DNA of 64,000 nucleotides from assembly GCA_028023455.1 (NCBI GenBank), contig JAQFVV010012546.1, positions 2,960,532-3,024,531 on the forward strand, given 5' to 3'. The notes beneath the pieces were generated by a model. It was not told the origin of the DNA and searched no databases. It saw only the letters and a list, made by a program, of their open reading frames with translations. The stretch comes from Epiperipatus broadwayi. Taxonomy: Eukaryota > Onychophora > Udeonychophora > Euonychophora > Peripatidae. The translations under genes were made by a program, and so were the position numbers. The stretch's first letter is position 1; each line of letters opens with the position of its first letter. Below are positions 24,953 to 36,958 of this stretch, piece after piece.

Positions 24953-25300
24953 AAATTTATAAATAAATATTAGAAAATACAGTACTTAAAATATAATAAA
25001 TCATGTATATATATGGCTTTGATTTTAATTATAGTAATGTAAAAATATTGGAAACTTAAAGAAATAATAATAAAAGAAAAATTAAGGAAGCTATGTTAAT
25101 ATATAAATACAAGCAAGATTTAATCAATAGGCAGGCAGAAAACGTTAAGATTACAGAATTATGGGAAAGTTGACTTTTCAAAGTATTAGTTGACAAAAAC
25201 TGCAAAAATAGGTGAAAGCGCTCCTAAGTGATGTTTGTAGATATATTTTTTATAAAATTTTAAGTACTGTATTTTCTAATATTTATTTATAAATTTATGT
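24953..25300 (+). repeat. Inverted-repeat-bounded PLE fragment
   Basis: Arms 24953-24995 and 25256-25300 are inverse complements (TAAATATTAGAAAATACAGT against ACTGTATTTTCTAATATTTA). Between them sits the C-terminal end of a PLE endonuclease (25015-25173) and its 3' tail. PLE copies are known to have complex terminal repeats, including inverted ones. This arrangement repeats the logic of the foldback at 23441-23699. Confidence 0.75.
25015..25173 (+). pseudogene. Penelope-like GIY-YIG endonuclease, C-terminal fragment
   Basis: One frame reads FDFNYSNVKILET, a stop, then NNNKRKIKEAMLIYKYKQ, DLINRQAENVKITELWES and a stop at 25171-25173. This parallels the end of the PLE at 33841 (KRKIKEAIFINRN, LINRQASNIKIRDSWNLNL), including the LINRQA word. 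It belongs to the same broad PLE family but is diverged. The core GIY-YIG motif and the reverse transcriptase are absent, and there is one internal stop. Confidence 0.75.
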
Positions 25301-25344
25301 ATATTATTTTAAAAAAATACAGACATTGGTTTGTAATATTATTA

Positions 25345-25402
<58 letters not shown>
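25345..25402. repeat. (TA)n microsatellite
   Basis: A TA run of about 58 bp with one AATATA phase shift. Confidence 0.9.
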
Positions 25403-25408
<6 letters not shown>

Positions 25409-25608
25409 ATTAGGGCTTTGGCTATATTAAATTGCTAAGCCTACTAATATATGGGATCACTGAATTTAGTTCAGGCACACATAGTTTCTTTAGTTAAAGA
25501 ACTGAAATTGAAGACATGTAGGTGTTTGAAGATTTAGATCTTTTTCTTAACATGTAAGAATTAGATAAATGCTTGGCTTGAGTTAGTATTTTGAATATAA
25601 TGTCCTAG

Positions 25609-25651
25609 ATTCTCACTGAAGAGAGCCATAGCTCGAAACTGGTCTGGGGAT
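25609..25651 (+). ncRNA. Candidate hammerhead ribozyme, type I with minimal stem III
   Basis: All elements of the hammerhead core are present in order. Stem I 5' strand is ATTCTCA (25609-25615). The CTGAAGA box at 25616-25622 fits CUGANGA exactly. Stem II is GAGC-CATA-GCTC (25623-25634), then GAAA (25635-25638). Stem III is a minimal AC-TG-GT, and C25644 is the cleavage nucleotide of a GUC triplet. Stem I 3' strand is TGGGGAT (25645-25651), giving seven pairs with two G-U wobbles. Ribozymes of this shape are known in metazoan retrozymes and PLEs. The alternative is chance, but agreement of core, two stems and the GUC triplet makes that unlikely. No second tandem copy was found nearby. Confidence 0.65.
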
Positions 25652-25999
25652 GGGGACCATCATAGATAAAGACTTCAGGTACTTTCTCTTGTAGCATTTA
25701 TCATTGAAAAATAAATAAATAAGCTTGTTTAGAGCTATTAGCAGGCTCATTGTGTGTATATATATATATATATATTGTTTAAACGAAACAAAAAAGGTGA
25801 AATTACATTTATTATAGATCATTTGTATAATATTTTATTAATTATATAATTATTATGCAACTAGTTCAAAGCAATTATCTTGTATAGCATATTATAAAAT
25901 TAAAAAGGAGTAAATGAAATATGCGGAGGGCCAAAAATAATATGTCACAATACCAAATGAAAGAAAAGATTTTGGATATACAACAAATGTTCAAATTAT

Positions 26000-26780
26000 T
26001 GTAATTTTTTAAACCAAAGTATGACCTATTTAATAATTTACAAAAAAATATGAGAAATTATATTACCAAATCCAGCAATAGAATATAAAGAATATAAGAA
26101 AGCTAATTCACAGCTTACATTCTCTATCAAAAACGATTGGTTATGAAAAATTTATATGCTTCATACAAAAGATATTTCTATAATACTAAAAATTCAAAAC
26201 AAACTTATATCCGGTTTACATGTAGACAAATATATTTTAAGATATTAAAAATAAAGTATGGTGTAGCTAAAAGTAAATAAATATATATTAAAGCATTATT
26301 AAAGGTATTCATAAAGAATATATAAAGAAATACAGGAAAACATTAATAAATTAAAGATGAAAATATATCTTTAAATGATACAAATTATTTGGCTTTTTGT
26401 AAAAAATGATGCCTTGATACCAGCGATATTGACATTTTATAATAAAATGTGTTACAAAAAAATTGATTGGTCACACATGTGTAGCGTACAAAAGAAAGAG
26501 CTAAACAGATACCAACTATAAAAAAACTAAGAAATATCTCAGTTAAAGATATTGATTCCAAAATACCATGCAGAATAATAGTGAGATTACTAAAGTTGAT
26601 AAATAAAAAAACTATCAGGTGTATATTATGCTATAAAAAAAAGAAAAGCAGTGAATGCACTTTTCAAAATACTAGAAGCATATAAGTATGTCAGAGGATT
26701 AAAATTGATGAACTACTTTACAATAAAAATTGATTATGACAGCTTTTGATTTGGTAAAATAGACATAAACTATTTAAAGT
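26000..26780 (+). pseudogene. Possible LINE reverse transcriptase remnant
   Basis: Fragments such as KILEAYKYVRGLKLMNYFTI (about 26668-26730) resemble the post-catalytic segment of LINE reverse transcriptases, where a glycine-leucine-lysine turn precedes an N-K/T motif. Stops and frameshifts are dense and the catalytic YxDD box was not found. It could be the downstream part of the dead LINE at 22725-23290. Support is weak. Confidence 0.25.
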
Positions 26781-26796
26781 CTAGATCAATTGTTAT

Positions 26797-26798
26797 CA

Positions 26799-26876
<78 letters not shown>
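26797..26876. repeat. (TA)n microsatellite
   Basis: An uninterrupted TA run of about 78 bp, one of the two longest in the window. Confidence 0.95.
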
Positions 26877-26878
<2 letters not shown>

Positions 26879-26879
26879 T

Positions 26880-29800
26880 GTTCAGGCAGTAGAGATCTGT
26901 ACTAAAAATGATAGAATTTCAGATATTTTTACTCCATAACATGTAATACCATAAGAATTACCATTGAGTGTACTGTCCTTTGCAGTAAGCATAGATAAAA
27001 GAATTAAATGTATTTAATACCAAGTGTTAGATCCTTATCTTTGTCATTTAGGGTGACGATTGTGGCTGTAACTTTTATTAATGGTATAATATTCAAATTG
27101 TTATGCTTATCCTAAATAGTTTTCATAGAGAAACAAGATCTTCCATGCAGCCAAGAATATCTGAAGTTAAAAACTAGGAGGAGGTTAAAAGATACCATAA
27201 CAGATTTTAAAAACCCATATATTTAATATATCAATTCAGATAAAATAGTCTCTTCTAAAATAAATGAATTTTCTTATCAAGCTATTTGTGTTTGGAATTT
27301 TCTCTTATGATGACTGTAAATTTGACTATCTTTAAATCATGGACTGTATTTTGATTTATTTTTTTCAACCTTACCTTTCTTTTGATTTATCTCTATCAGC
27401 ACTAGCCTTAACACTTTAATTTTCAATTTCCTTTCAAACATCATATCTGTTAAGGATTTTCCTATTGTGATTGTTTGTTATATTGTTTAACATCTAAATT
27501 CATTTCTTATCCTTATATTTTCATTTTGTTACAAATGGAATAATATGTGAAAGTCTAATAAGACCTACTAAAAATTATTAATTTTTCTATTCTAATTCTG
27601 CTGACTAAATTAGACTCTGCTCCAGTCTTTTTATATTATTTAAGACTGCCATTCTGCTTGATTTTTGATTCTGCTGTGTTATAAGTGCCTGATAAGAAAA
27701 TGAACTCAGAACTCTCTCCAATTGTCATATCTGAAGCCATGTGTGGCTCAGGTACCAAATGACAAATTCCAGTCCCACACCAACCTTTCTCTATTACCAT
27801 GTACTAAATTTACCTAGTAACTGAGCTCAAAAATCAGCCAACTGCCAAGATCCTAGACCTCATCATAGGAAAGTACTTCTCAACAACCAAGAAACTAGAA
27901 GATGATCCCATGAAAATATAACAATATTCCAATAGTATGTACTCATTTTAATATAATCTGTACAAAAAATAAAAGATCTCTATCCAAATTACTATGGACT
28001 AACTGTAAAATCTTTACATGAACTATTTTTATATATCAATAAGCCAGTGTTATATAGGTATATGTAAATTTTGTTTCATTAATTCATATGTTTATACTCA
28101 TATATTTCTGAAGAAATAACTTACTTTTTTATATTCCAATTTGATTAGTTTTCTATTTACCTCTTTGACCTTAGCCTTTTACATATGTATCATAGATTAT
28201 AATTATTACAAGTTTCAACCATTTAATGTCTTGAATTTCTTTGACAGTTGATAAGTAAGTAAATAAAATGCAATATTTTTCTCCAATTGTTTTTTTTCTT
28301 CAAAAAGTTAATAAAGTTATTTAAAAAAGTCTCAGACAGATTTCCCCATTCCAATTTTATCATTATTTTAAACTACCTGGTTTGTCTGAGCAAAAGTAAA
28401 AGGAGTTCTTGTATATTAGATTTCAAAAAAAACTTTGAATTCATATTTTTAATACATATTTTAATATCTCAGAATTTGATATATTTACTTTTTTTACTTG
28501 AAGTACATGGATGTATGCATGACAATTTTTGTATAACAATTAAACCATTGAGGTAATACCAGTTTTTGTGTGTTTATATCACATTTGGCTTGTGTGTATG
28601 CATACATATAAATGATTCATTTATAGATATGATGGGGAGGTTTAATTATATATTCAATTCTGTTATTAATTTATACGCATCCCACTAGATATAAATTGAT
28701 TTTGATTTAGCATTGTATTCAGCTAAATTTCTGCTCATACTCATTTATATATTTTTGTTTTTAATCTATGTTTATTTATCACCTAGAATTTGCAGTGTAC
28801 TGCTTTGTTACTGGGTCAAGGGTAGTAAAGTGTCTCATGCCTTTTTATATATTTTTGCTTTTAACATAGTTTAACTTATGGGCCTTGTTAATGGTTCGTT
28901 ATAAGTTTCCTCTTGGTGAGACTATAACATCAGCATGTGTGGGATAATTAATAATAAAGTATGCCAATGTTTAACTATAATTTAATGTTACTATAAAGAT
29001 TTGTGCACACATGTGCAATTGTCAAGCACATGAAAGGTTCTATTATACTGATATTTAATTATTTTAATGAAGAGAGTTAATGTGAGGGGAAGAATGAAAA
29101 GAATAATACATTAATCTGCTGTCAAATATATTAAATACTTTAAAAAGAGTTATACTCGGTTTCAATATATGATTTAGCTAAATTTATTTTAAACTCTCAT
29201 GAATGTACTTTTTATTGTTATTGCCTCATTAATAAACGTTGTTAATAATCACATTTGTCTGGCAATTGTTTATTGTTATCTGCCCTATCAATTGTTTATT
29301 TTACCAAGAATCTCTACTCTCCCTGATCTAGTGGCAATAATTAATTTATAAGCAGGAGAACTGTGTAGACCCTTGTAAAAAAATAATCATATCAATCAAA
29401 TATAAATATTTTAGGTTAGAGGTCTAGGGTGATTTCTATTGAAGAATATTAGGTATAGGCTGCTCAGTATAGTATATATTTATACAAGATGTAGAAATTG
29501 TACTTATATACTATTACAATAAAATTACTTTTCACTTAAAAATAATAGTCATATTGAAATGGTATTATTTGCCATCATCCTGTTTCACCTTCTATGTCGC
29601 ATAGTAATATATTTTTCCCTAACTCAAACCCATCCCAGTCCACATATATAAGCATCTAATAATTTATTTATATGTAATGGCTTGTATTTATGTGTGTGTG
29701 CATGTATTTGTATAGGTGCACACATACAATAGTCATATTAAGGTCTGTATGTGTATATATATATGCAGTTATAAATTTAATATTTAATAAAATGATATAA

Positions 29801-30300
29801 TCTTAATTAAGTGCATGAACATTGTTATATGTGTGTAATTACCTACATATATATGCGATAAAAGCTGTAATACAATAGATTAAAAGCATTACAACTCTTG
29901 TAAATTAATTTAAATTTGTATTATCTTTAGTTAAAAATTATTTATTTAAAAGCGTTCCTATCTATTCCAGGGTAGTCACACAAACACACATATATTAAAA
30001 TGTTTACGAACTTAAACTTTTTTTTAAAAAAGTTATCTGTTGTTATCAAAATTTGTAATTTTTAAAAAACCATCTGCAAGTAATTAATCAAAGTTGGAGA
30101 CAAAATTTTAATGTTTTTTTAAAATAAAAACTAAGAACAAAAAGTCACCTGTTTGACCGTTATTGTTTTAGCCAAAGAAATGACCAAAGCTGTCATTTTT
30201 ATGCATTTTAAATTACTTATGAAAACTTTATAAAAGTTTTAAACAGATCTCTCGAATTATAGATTTCTCTGGTATAAATAACTGAATTTTGTGTAGGAGG
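26880..30300. other. Intergenic desert
   Basis: No gene was identified. Somewhat GC-richer unique sequence occurs near 27690-27910. The open frame at 28287-28556 is low-complexity and hydrophobic without motifs. Confidence 0.5.
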
Positions 30301-30339
30301 TTCACTCTTGTTAACTTTATGATGAGAACTTTTGAGTAA

Positions 30340-30525
30340 AGCAACTACTGCCTTTCTCTCCCTTTGTGGAGAAATTGGTCAATGCTTGAGCTGGAGTTCA
30401 AGCCCCACCAGCCTGCTAAGGAGACAGCATCAGAAATGGATCAGCCCAGCCAAGAATGATGGTGTTCAACTACCAGAGCCTCAACAAAGAAAATGTGGTT
30501 TTCCCCGCAGAGCTCATTAAAAATA
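30340..30525. other. GC-richer island with B-box-like word
   Basis: This stretch stands out in composition from its AT-rich flanks and contains GGAGTTCAAGCCCCACC, which fits a Pol III B box. It could be a SINE fragment or an exon remnant. The 62-residue plus-strand frame through it has no family signature. Confidence 0.25.
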
Positions 30526-30811
30526 ACTCTATTAATTTTATAAATGAATCTCTAAAGCTTAAGCTAGCTAATCTATAAATGTGCACAAACTTTGAAATCT
30601 AAATTGTAATAATGTTTTAATAAAACTACAAACTAATTTTAAACTGTAAATTATGATTTAAAATTTTGCTAAAAGTCTGATAAATTAATGTCTGTAAACT
30701 TGCCTGTTATAAACTTGAAATATAAAATTCTAAATACTTGTTAATAATAACTTATTCAGTTATTATTATTATTTTAATCTGCAGTCATGCCTTCCTTATT
30801 TGCTTCATATA

Positions 30812-31743
30812 CAACTGGATCTTGTTTTACACGATAGATGGGTTCCTCAAAAAACATGCGCAAATGAAATCATGCAAAAATAGAAGTAACTTACCTTGAA
30901 AGGGGGGGATATGGACTGTGTTTTCAAAAATTGTGTAAAAGCAAAGCACCAACATAAAATTACTTTAAAATTCACGCAAAAAAATAAGGAAATAAAATAT
31001 GACTAATACAAAATTTCAAATTTGAAAAAAATTGATACAAGACAAACTTTTTTTAACTATAATATTTAATTTTATTCAAAATAATATAATTTTATGCATA
31101 ATTTACAGTACAGTAATTTACATTTTTATACATGTTTTAATTATTATCAATATTTGCCAATAAACAGGTTCATTTGCAAACTGGTAAAAAATAAGATTCT
31201 TCACAAGAGGAAATACAACTAGCGCCAACTTCACATCACATTAATTTCAGGTCACCTTAAGTAATTTTTAAATTGTTAATTACAATTAAAAATCAGATTT
31301 TAATTTTTAATTGTCAAATTTAATTGTGCCCACTGCTATTACTCACCTTTTAAAAATAAACTTGCGGACACTAAATGATTAATAATTGATTACGTTCTTT
31401 TCTAAAAAGCAAAAACAGAATGTGATTTAAAATGCAAAATTAACACGCACAATGTTTGAACAAATTTACATTATAATCTTGTAAAATTTAATGTGTGTAT
31501 ACATAAAATGTGGAAATCATGATTTTAATTTCATTATTGCATAAAATCTTACTATTATAAAGCACTGAAAATATTGAAATTACTAAGATGAAAGTCGAAT
31601 TCCAATAATGTGCTATTACTTTCAATATGATGTAAGTGCGTGAAATTTATTATTTAAAGTAATAGCGTTCACTTCTGAAGAAACATGAATCGCATAACTT
31701 CAAAATCGTGTTAAATAAATCCACGTAAAATGAGACCCAGGTG
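30812..31743. mobile_element. TA-flanked MITE (Tc1/mariner-pogo type), copy 2
   Basis: A 932-bp element is flanked by TA (30810-30811 and 31744-31745). It is collinear with 23832-24940 and in the same orientation, with identical long words such as AATATTGAAATTACTAAGATG and AAGTCGAATTCCAATAATGT. The right end reads GAGACCCAGGTG. The left end has decayed to CAACTGGATCTTG. An internal deletion of roughly 170 bp relative to copy 1 joins CTAGCGCCAA to CTTCACATCACATT. There is no transposase, so it is non-autonomous. Confidence 0.82.
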
Positions 31744-31749
31744 TATATA

Positions 31750-32495
31750 TATTATAATTTATGCTATGCCCAGTTCAGAATGAGATTGATTTTATGAATA
31801 AAGTTTGAGGGGGAGAGATGATTAGAGGTTCTCTCCAAATTAAGTAATGTTGCTCTTTAGCACACTCACAAATCTCCATTCTGAAAACCTAAATATTTTT
31901 ATTAAGCTATTATGATTTAGCTTACTATTATTATTGCTATTATCATTACGTTTGCAAGTCAATAAATAATTAGTTAATAAATGCAATGATGAGTTTTTAA
32001 AGTATATTATATGTATTACTTAAGTCCCAAATATGCTTTGATCTCCTTTTAGTTATATTATAAACTATCAGATTTGGCTAATAAAATTAGATGACTTTTA
32101 AGTATTTTTTTTAGCATGGTTTAAGAATGGTAATTAATGAACTGGTGTAGTTTTGCGTGGAATGAACTATAGAATTTTGCATATTTTAGTTATTAATTAA
32201 TATTATGTTTAGCGTAGTGAATGTAACTTTAGGAAGCATATACATGCATTTATGCCTTGCTGTATGTTTGTATATAAATAGGCTTCTGGTTTTAATGACC
32301 ATCCCATTTTCTTAGTTCAGACAGCTCTTCTTTAGAACTAAAACAGGAGGGTCCAGATTGTGTTTATGAGCTGCTCTGATTCCCAAACTTTTCACTGTAT
32401 TCATAGTGAGGTGTACAATCTACAGGAACCAAGTACTTGTTACTGAATCCCCTGATTAACTACACATTCAAGATGTGCATCTCTTTAGTAATATC
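31750..32495. other. Intergenic stretch
   Basis: No gene is recognised between the MITE and the PLE. The sequence is of ordinary AT-rich composition with no repeat seen elsewhere in the window. Confidence 0.5.
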
Positions 32496-32514
32496 CATTA
32501 ATTAAAAAAAAAAA

Positions 32515-33303
32515 CTTTTACAAGATTTTTTAGGATTTGGGGATAATACTATTGCTTCATCATTTGACTTTGTAAATAGTATTAAAAATTTAATTATTGA
32601 TGAAAATGATGTTATTGCTTCATTGGATGTTACAGAAATGTATGGATCTATTGATAGAATGAATTCCATAAAAATAATTGAACATGCATTAAAAAGTAAA
32701 AATATTTGTAAATATACAATAAAATTTATAATTGATTCTTTAAAATTTTTTAATGATAACATTGTTGCATCTTTTGAAGGTCAATATTATAAAATGACCA
32801 AAGGTTGGCCTATGGGATTGCCTGTAGTTGCACAAGTTTGCAATTTCGTTTTATCTACATATGAGAATAGTATTTTAAATATGTGTATTTTTGGAGATAT
32901 TAAAATTTACAAAAGATATGTGGATGATGTTTTTGTTTGTGGAAATACTAATAGTATAAATTTGCTTATAGAAGAATTAAATAAGTTGAATGGCTTGAAA
33001 TGGACTATTGAAAAAGAACAGGACAATAAGATTAACTATTTAGATTTAATAATCACAAGAGATAACAGTATATTAAATTATAAACTATTAATTAAGCCAC
33101 TGCAAAAAAGAGGATATATAAATTGTAAATCAAAAGTACCAATGATGCATAAGATGGCAAGTTTTAAATCTTTTTTGTTTTGTAATGAAAAATTATGTCG
33201 TTACCAAAGTGATAAACTGAAAAATATTGAGATATTTACCAAGGAATTGATTGATGTCAGTTATAAAATGGAACAAATAAACAATGCTTTATATCAATTT
33301 TAA
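32515..33303 (+). pseudogene. PLE reverse transcriptase (N-terminally truncated)
   Basis: The frame is open from about 32515, upstream of the first Met at 32623, and reads SSFDFVNSIKNLIIDENDVI then ASLDVTEMYGSID. This is the PLE motif A region with its catalytic Asp. Motif B appears as GWPMGLPVVAQVCNF at residues 61-75 counted from that Met. The catalytic YVDD is at residues 99-102, followed by the INYLDLIITRDN segment. The enzyme would copy element RNA at a nicked target. The N-terminal fingers are missing, and the frame stops at 33303 where a +1 shift is needed to enter the endonuclease, so the copy is not functional. Motif B is odd: PLEs normally have a GTPMGSP-like loop, whereas here it is GWPMGLP. 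Confidence 0.85.
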
Positions 33304-33841
33304 AAAAAATTATGATAATTTAAAAGAAATGAAGATTAATAATAAAAAATGGATATCTATTCCATTTATTTCAAATACACAACTAAAATTTTTTAAGGAT
33401 TTATATAAGAATGTGTTCAATGTTTCATTCTATGTTCCAAACAATATTAATAAATTAGTCAATAATTCTAAGGATGTCATACCTTTCAAGCAAAAAAGTA
33501 ATATCATATATCAAATTTTTTGTGATTGTATGCTATCATATATAGGTGAATCTAGGTGCAGTATTGAGAAAAGATTAAAGGAACATGAATTGTTATATAA
33601 GCGTGTAAAAAATAAAAATAATGGTGATTTAATATCTTCTTCAGTTTTCTTTGATCACGAAAAAACATGTAAATATAAATTTAAATTTAATTTTGAAAAT
33701 GTGAAAATTCTTCATGAAGAGAGAAACCATAGTAAAAGAAAAATTAAAGAGGCAATTTTTATAAACAGGAATAAAACGCATTTAATAAATCGACAAGCTT
33801 CTAACATTAAAATACGAGATTCGTGGAATTTGAATTTATGA
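33284..33841 (+). CDS. PLE GIY-YIG endonuclease (frameshifted from RT)
   Basis: This 185-residue frame holds the linker (WISIPFISNTQLKFFKDLYK) and the endonuclease. The core reads IIYQIFCDCMLSYIGES at residues 74-90, corresponding to the GIY...YIG strands. R91 and the RLKEH helix (97-101) supply the conserved Arg and Glu-His. The C-terminal KRKIKEAIFINRN and LINRQ match PLE endings. The enzyme nicks DNA for target-primed reverse transcription. The zinc-finger cysteines are spaced C-x-C rather than the usual C-x2-C. The frame overlaps the reverse transcriptase frame by 20 bases in another phase, around TTTTAAAAAAAATTATG. A single A-tract indel most simply explains the shift, although programmed slippage cannot be excluded. 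The listed start is only the first Met, not a real initiation site. Confidence 0.8.
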   Translation: MLYINFKKNYDNLKEMKINNKKWISIPFISNTQLKFFKDLYKNVFNVSFYVPNNINKLVNNSKDVIPFKQKSNIIYQIFCDCMLSYIGESRCSIEKRLKEHELLYKRVKNKNNGDLISSSVFFDHEKTCKYKFKFNFENVKILHEERNHSKRKIKEAIFINRNKTHLINRQASNIKIRDSWNLNL

Positions 33842-34108
33842 TGTTTGCTTCCGCTTTTGGTTTTTGAATTTAATGGCAGTTGAGGCAGGTTAGAAAGTAA
33901 CCGAAAGTACTTCTGTGGATTTTAAGATTGTTTGTAATTATTTATAAACCGTTAAAATATTATTTCAATATATATATATATATTGAACCATCCTGATGAT
34001 TTATCCCACCTGCTAATTTTGCAAACAACCTACTTCGAAACAACAACTAAATAAAACTACCTAATGATCCCATAAACTATACTACTTCTTTTACTTGGAA
34101 TTTACTAC

Positions 34109-36958
34109 TTAAAATGACATGGGAAACAACACACATTAAGCATCGACAAATAAAATATTAACTAATATTATTTTATATTTTTGACCTTCTAAATTTCCCT
34201 TTCAGAAAATGGTTGGTTTTCAGGCAAAGTGTCAACTATTATCAATAGTGAACTATTAATAACATTCAACACTTGATTACCAAATATATACCAATCAAAT
34301 AAACACTTTATTATTATTTTTTAAAGAAGAAAGAAAATCCCTTAGCACCAGCTAATTACATTAGAATTAGCATGTCCATCTGATCAGCATAATCTGGTGA
34401 CTGAAACATCCGCTAGCTCAGTCGGTTCCAACCTCACACTAATAAACAAACAAAAGGTATCTTAAATGCCTGCCTGTTCTAAATGGCTACTATTTTCTGA
34501 AACTAAAATAATTTTTCCTTGAACCATTCTAAATAATACTTCACTCCTTTAAAACTATTAATAACAACATTATACTGAATGCTAAACATTTATAGATTTA
34601 ACTTGGTGAATCTCTTCTAAAATACTATTATTAAAGATTGGATTTTTTCCCTCCTACTCTTATTAAGAAAATAAATGTTTATACTTACCTGCATGTATCA
34701 GAAATAAACATAAATATTTTAAGAAAAATAATTTAAATGTGTTACTTTATTTTAAAATAAATGCATCGTTTTATCTTATAATGAAATACACATACACTTT
34801 TTTTTAAGATTAAAATAAGCAATTTAATATATTACTTGAGCAAATAAATTATACATGTTACATCATGTTTTATTATTATTATTTTTTAAGTCTAAGTTTA
34901 AAAATCAAATCACACATATGTGCATGCCAAAAATATTATTTAATAGAAGCTGCTTTTACTTATTTTATTATTTCAAATATTATCTTTTGAAGTTAAAAGT
35001 TTATTCTTTTTTTAAGTTTAATTCAAAAAGTTCAAAAGTTCTTTCAATAAAGTCTATCTTTATTTTAAAAGGAAATCGGAATATTTAAATATCAAAGTCA
35101 AATAATTACCTACATTTTTATATATGACAGAAACAGTATAATGGAATTATTTCTTAATTCAGCGATGACAGGTAAATGATTTCTTTGTGGATCCTGTGAC
35201 TTATGATTTTCGTAGCTGGTTTGCCATTCCCCGCACTCCGCTGTCCATTTATTCTATTTTAACATGATTACCTTTCGAACTAATCGCAGATCTTAAATGT
35301 GTAGAGAGCGGCTTTTCGGTCAACTGCAAATACGTTGGATTTTGAACAGTGCAACATTTTTGGAAATATTACTTCAAAATATTTTATTAAAGTAAGAAAG
35401 TCTGAACCAAGAATGACAAAATTTGATCTATTTATACTTTTTTAAACAATAGAAAACTTTATTTTTAGCAGCAGCATTTGTCTTGTGAAAATAAAATCAG
35501 CTTCTAGCATCTACTTTTTATTAAAAATTGCATACACACATGCACATATATTTATTCATTTATTATAAAATAAAACAAAATCTCTTTATTATTTTATTAA
35601 AAATTCATTTAAAAAATATTAAATCACTTATTTATTACAAGATTTTTCCTTCGTTTAAACAAATAAAATCTTTTATTTTAAACAGCTTATTATTTTAAAC
35701 AACTTATTATTTTAAACAGCGTTTACAGTTTATTTTATTCTATACAAAAATTCCCCCTCCCCTCCCCCTACTCTTTAGTTTTTACATTTTATTCTCTTAA
35801 TATTAAACTGTTATATTTTTAAACATGGAATTCATAATAAATTAATTACATATCAATGTACTTTGGTACATTATCTCCGTCCCTCCTCTAAACTAAAATA
35901 TCATTCTGAGCATTTTAGTTTTCTCAGAATTTAAACTTATAACTAATCTAATTTTATTTACTTAACCTTTTTTTTAATGGTATACATGTATTCTTATTTA
36001 TCCACTATAATTTTCATCTCAGTATAATTCTATCCTATAACTGACCATGTGGCTCTTTCCTTTTATCCAATATATTTAGCATTATTTTAACCAAACACAA
36101 AAAACAACAAAACAAAACATTTTGCATTTCCAAACGTATATACAGTCAACCTCTACTCTCTTAGTTCTAATTCTATGTGGAATGCGTGTTATTTTTTTAT
36201 CCTTAAAAAAAACGTTCTTATTTTCTAACACCCATGAAAATCAACTTTCTATCATACACCAAAGCTAGCCTGTTTGGGGAAAAAAATACAAATACTACCA
36301 ATACCTTTATTACACTTCTCTTCAGCAAATATCCCCTATTAATATATAACAATGGTCAACTTTGACCCTCCATCTAAATAACTATTTAAACAACTAATTA
36401 CAATTCAAGCCATGTTGATTCACCAAATGAATTCCCAACTATGTTTTATAGTAATCTTATCATTTGCTATGACTATTTTCAGGCTCCTTTAAATCTCTAC
36501 ATCAACATCCAATTATCCTTTACATTGGTCCTATGTTAATGTGCAAACGACCATTCAACCACGGTCCTATCACTTAAACAACTATATTTCGGGCCATATT
36601 ACTGTGCCTATTAAACATCCAACTATCTACATTAATGTGTTGAATGCCCCTCCTAAACTACAACTATCAGATCCTCCACTTAAAACAATCACTTTCGGGC
36701 CATGTTCTGTGCCTAATAAATGTCCAACTAACTATGTTATAATGCCATGTGACCCTCCAAACTACTATTTCCATTGGTTCTTCCACTCAAAACATCTAAT
36801 TATCAGGCCACATTGACACGCTACATAAAACAGTTTTGTGCTACATCAAATGCACCAAAAAACAGTTTTGCGCCATGTTGATGCACCAAATGAACCAACC
36901 TCCTCCAAACAATCAATAAAACAAAAACTACTATTTATAATTTAAACTTTTAAACTAT
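34109..36958. repeat. Segmental tandem duplication, unit 1
   Basis: The sequence from GGGAAACAACACACATTAAG (34109) onward recurs from 36959 with only scattered differences. The offset is about 2850 bp, and unit 2 begins where unit 1 ends. Within the unit, 34330-34450 is GC-richer and contains CGCTAGCTCAGTCGGTTCC, which resembles tRNA A-box and B-box words. A degenerate minisatellite occupies 36350-36960. No gene is recognised; an open frame of 77 aa at 34855-35088 is low-complexity. Confidence 0.85.

Larger units (their letters stand above)
32500..34045 (+). mobile_element. 5'-truncated Penelope-like retroelement
   Basis: The element begins within the reverse transcriptase, just after an A-tract at about 32503-32514, and continues through a GIY-YIG endonuclease and a short 3' UTR. 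It ends somewhere near 34045. The 3' UTR carries CTGATGA (33993-33999) and CGAAAC (34036-34041), the two conserved boxes of hammerheads found in PLEs, but no stem II forms between them. 5' truncation is usual for target-primed retroelements. No target duplication was identified. Confidence 0.85.

Noticed and set aside
33993-34041. CTGATGA and CGAAAC boxes after the PLE endonuclease as a working hammerhead ribozyme
   Set aside because: The sequence between the boxes does not form stem II, and the bases that should pair next to the core do not match.
34380-34450. Possible tRNA gene (TAGCTCAGTCGGTT word)
   Set aside because: A-box-like and B-box-like words are adjacent rather than separated by a tRNA body, and no cloverleaf forms. 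At most it is a fragment of a tRNA-derived repeat.
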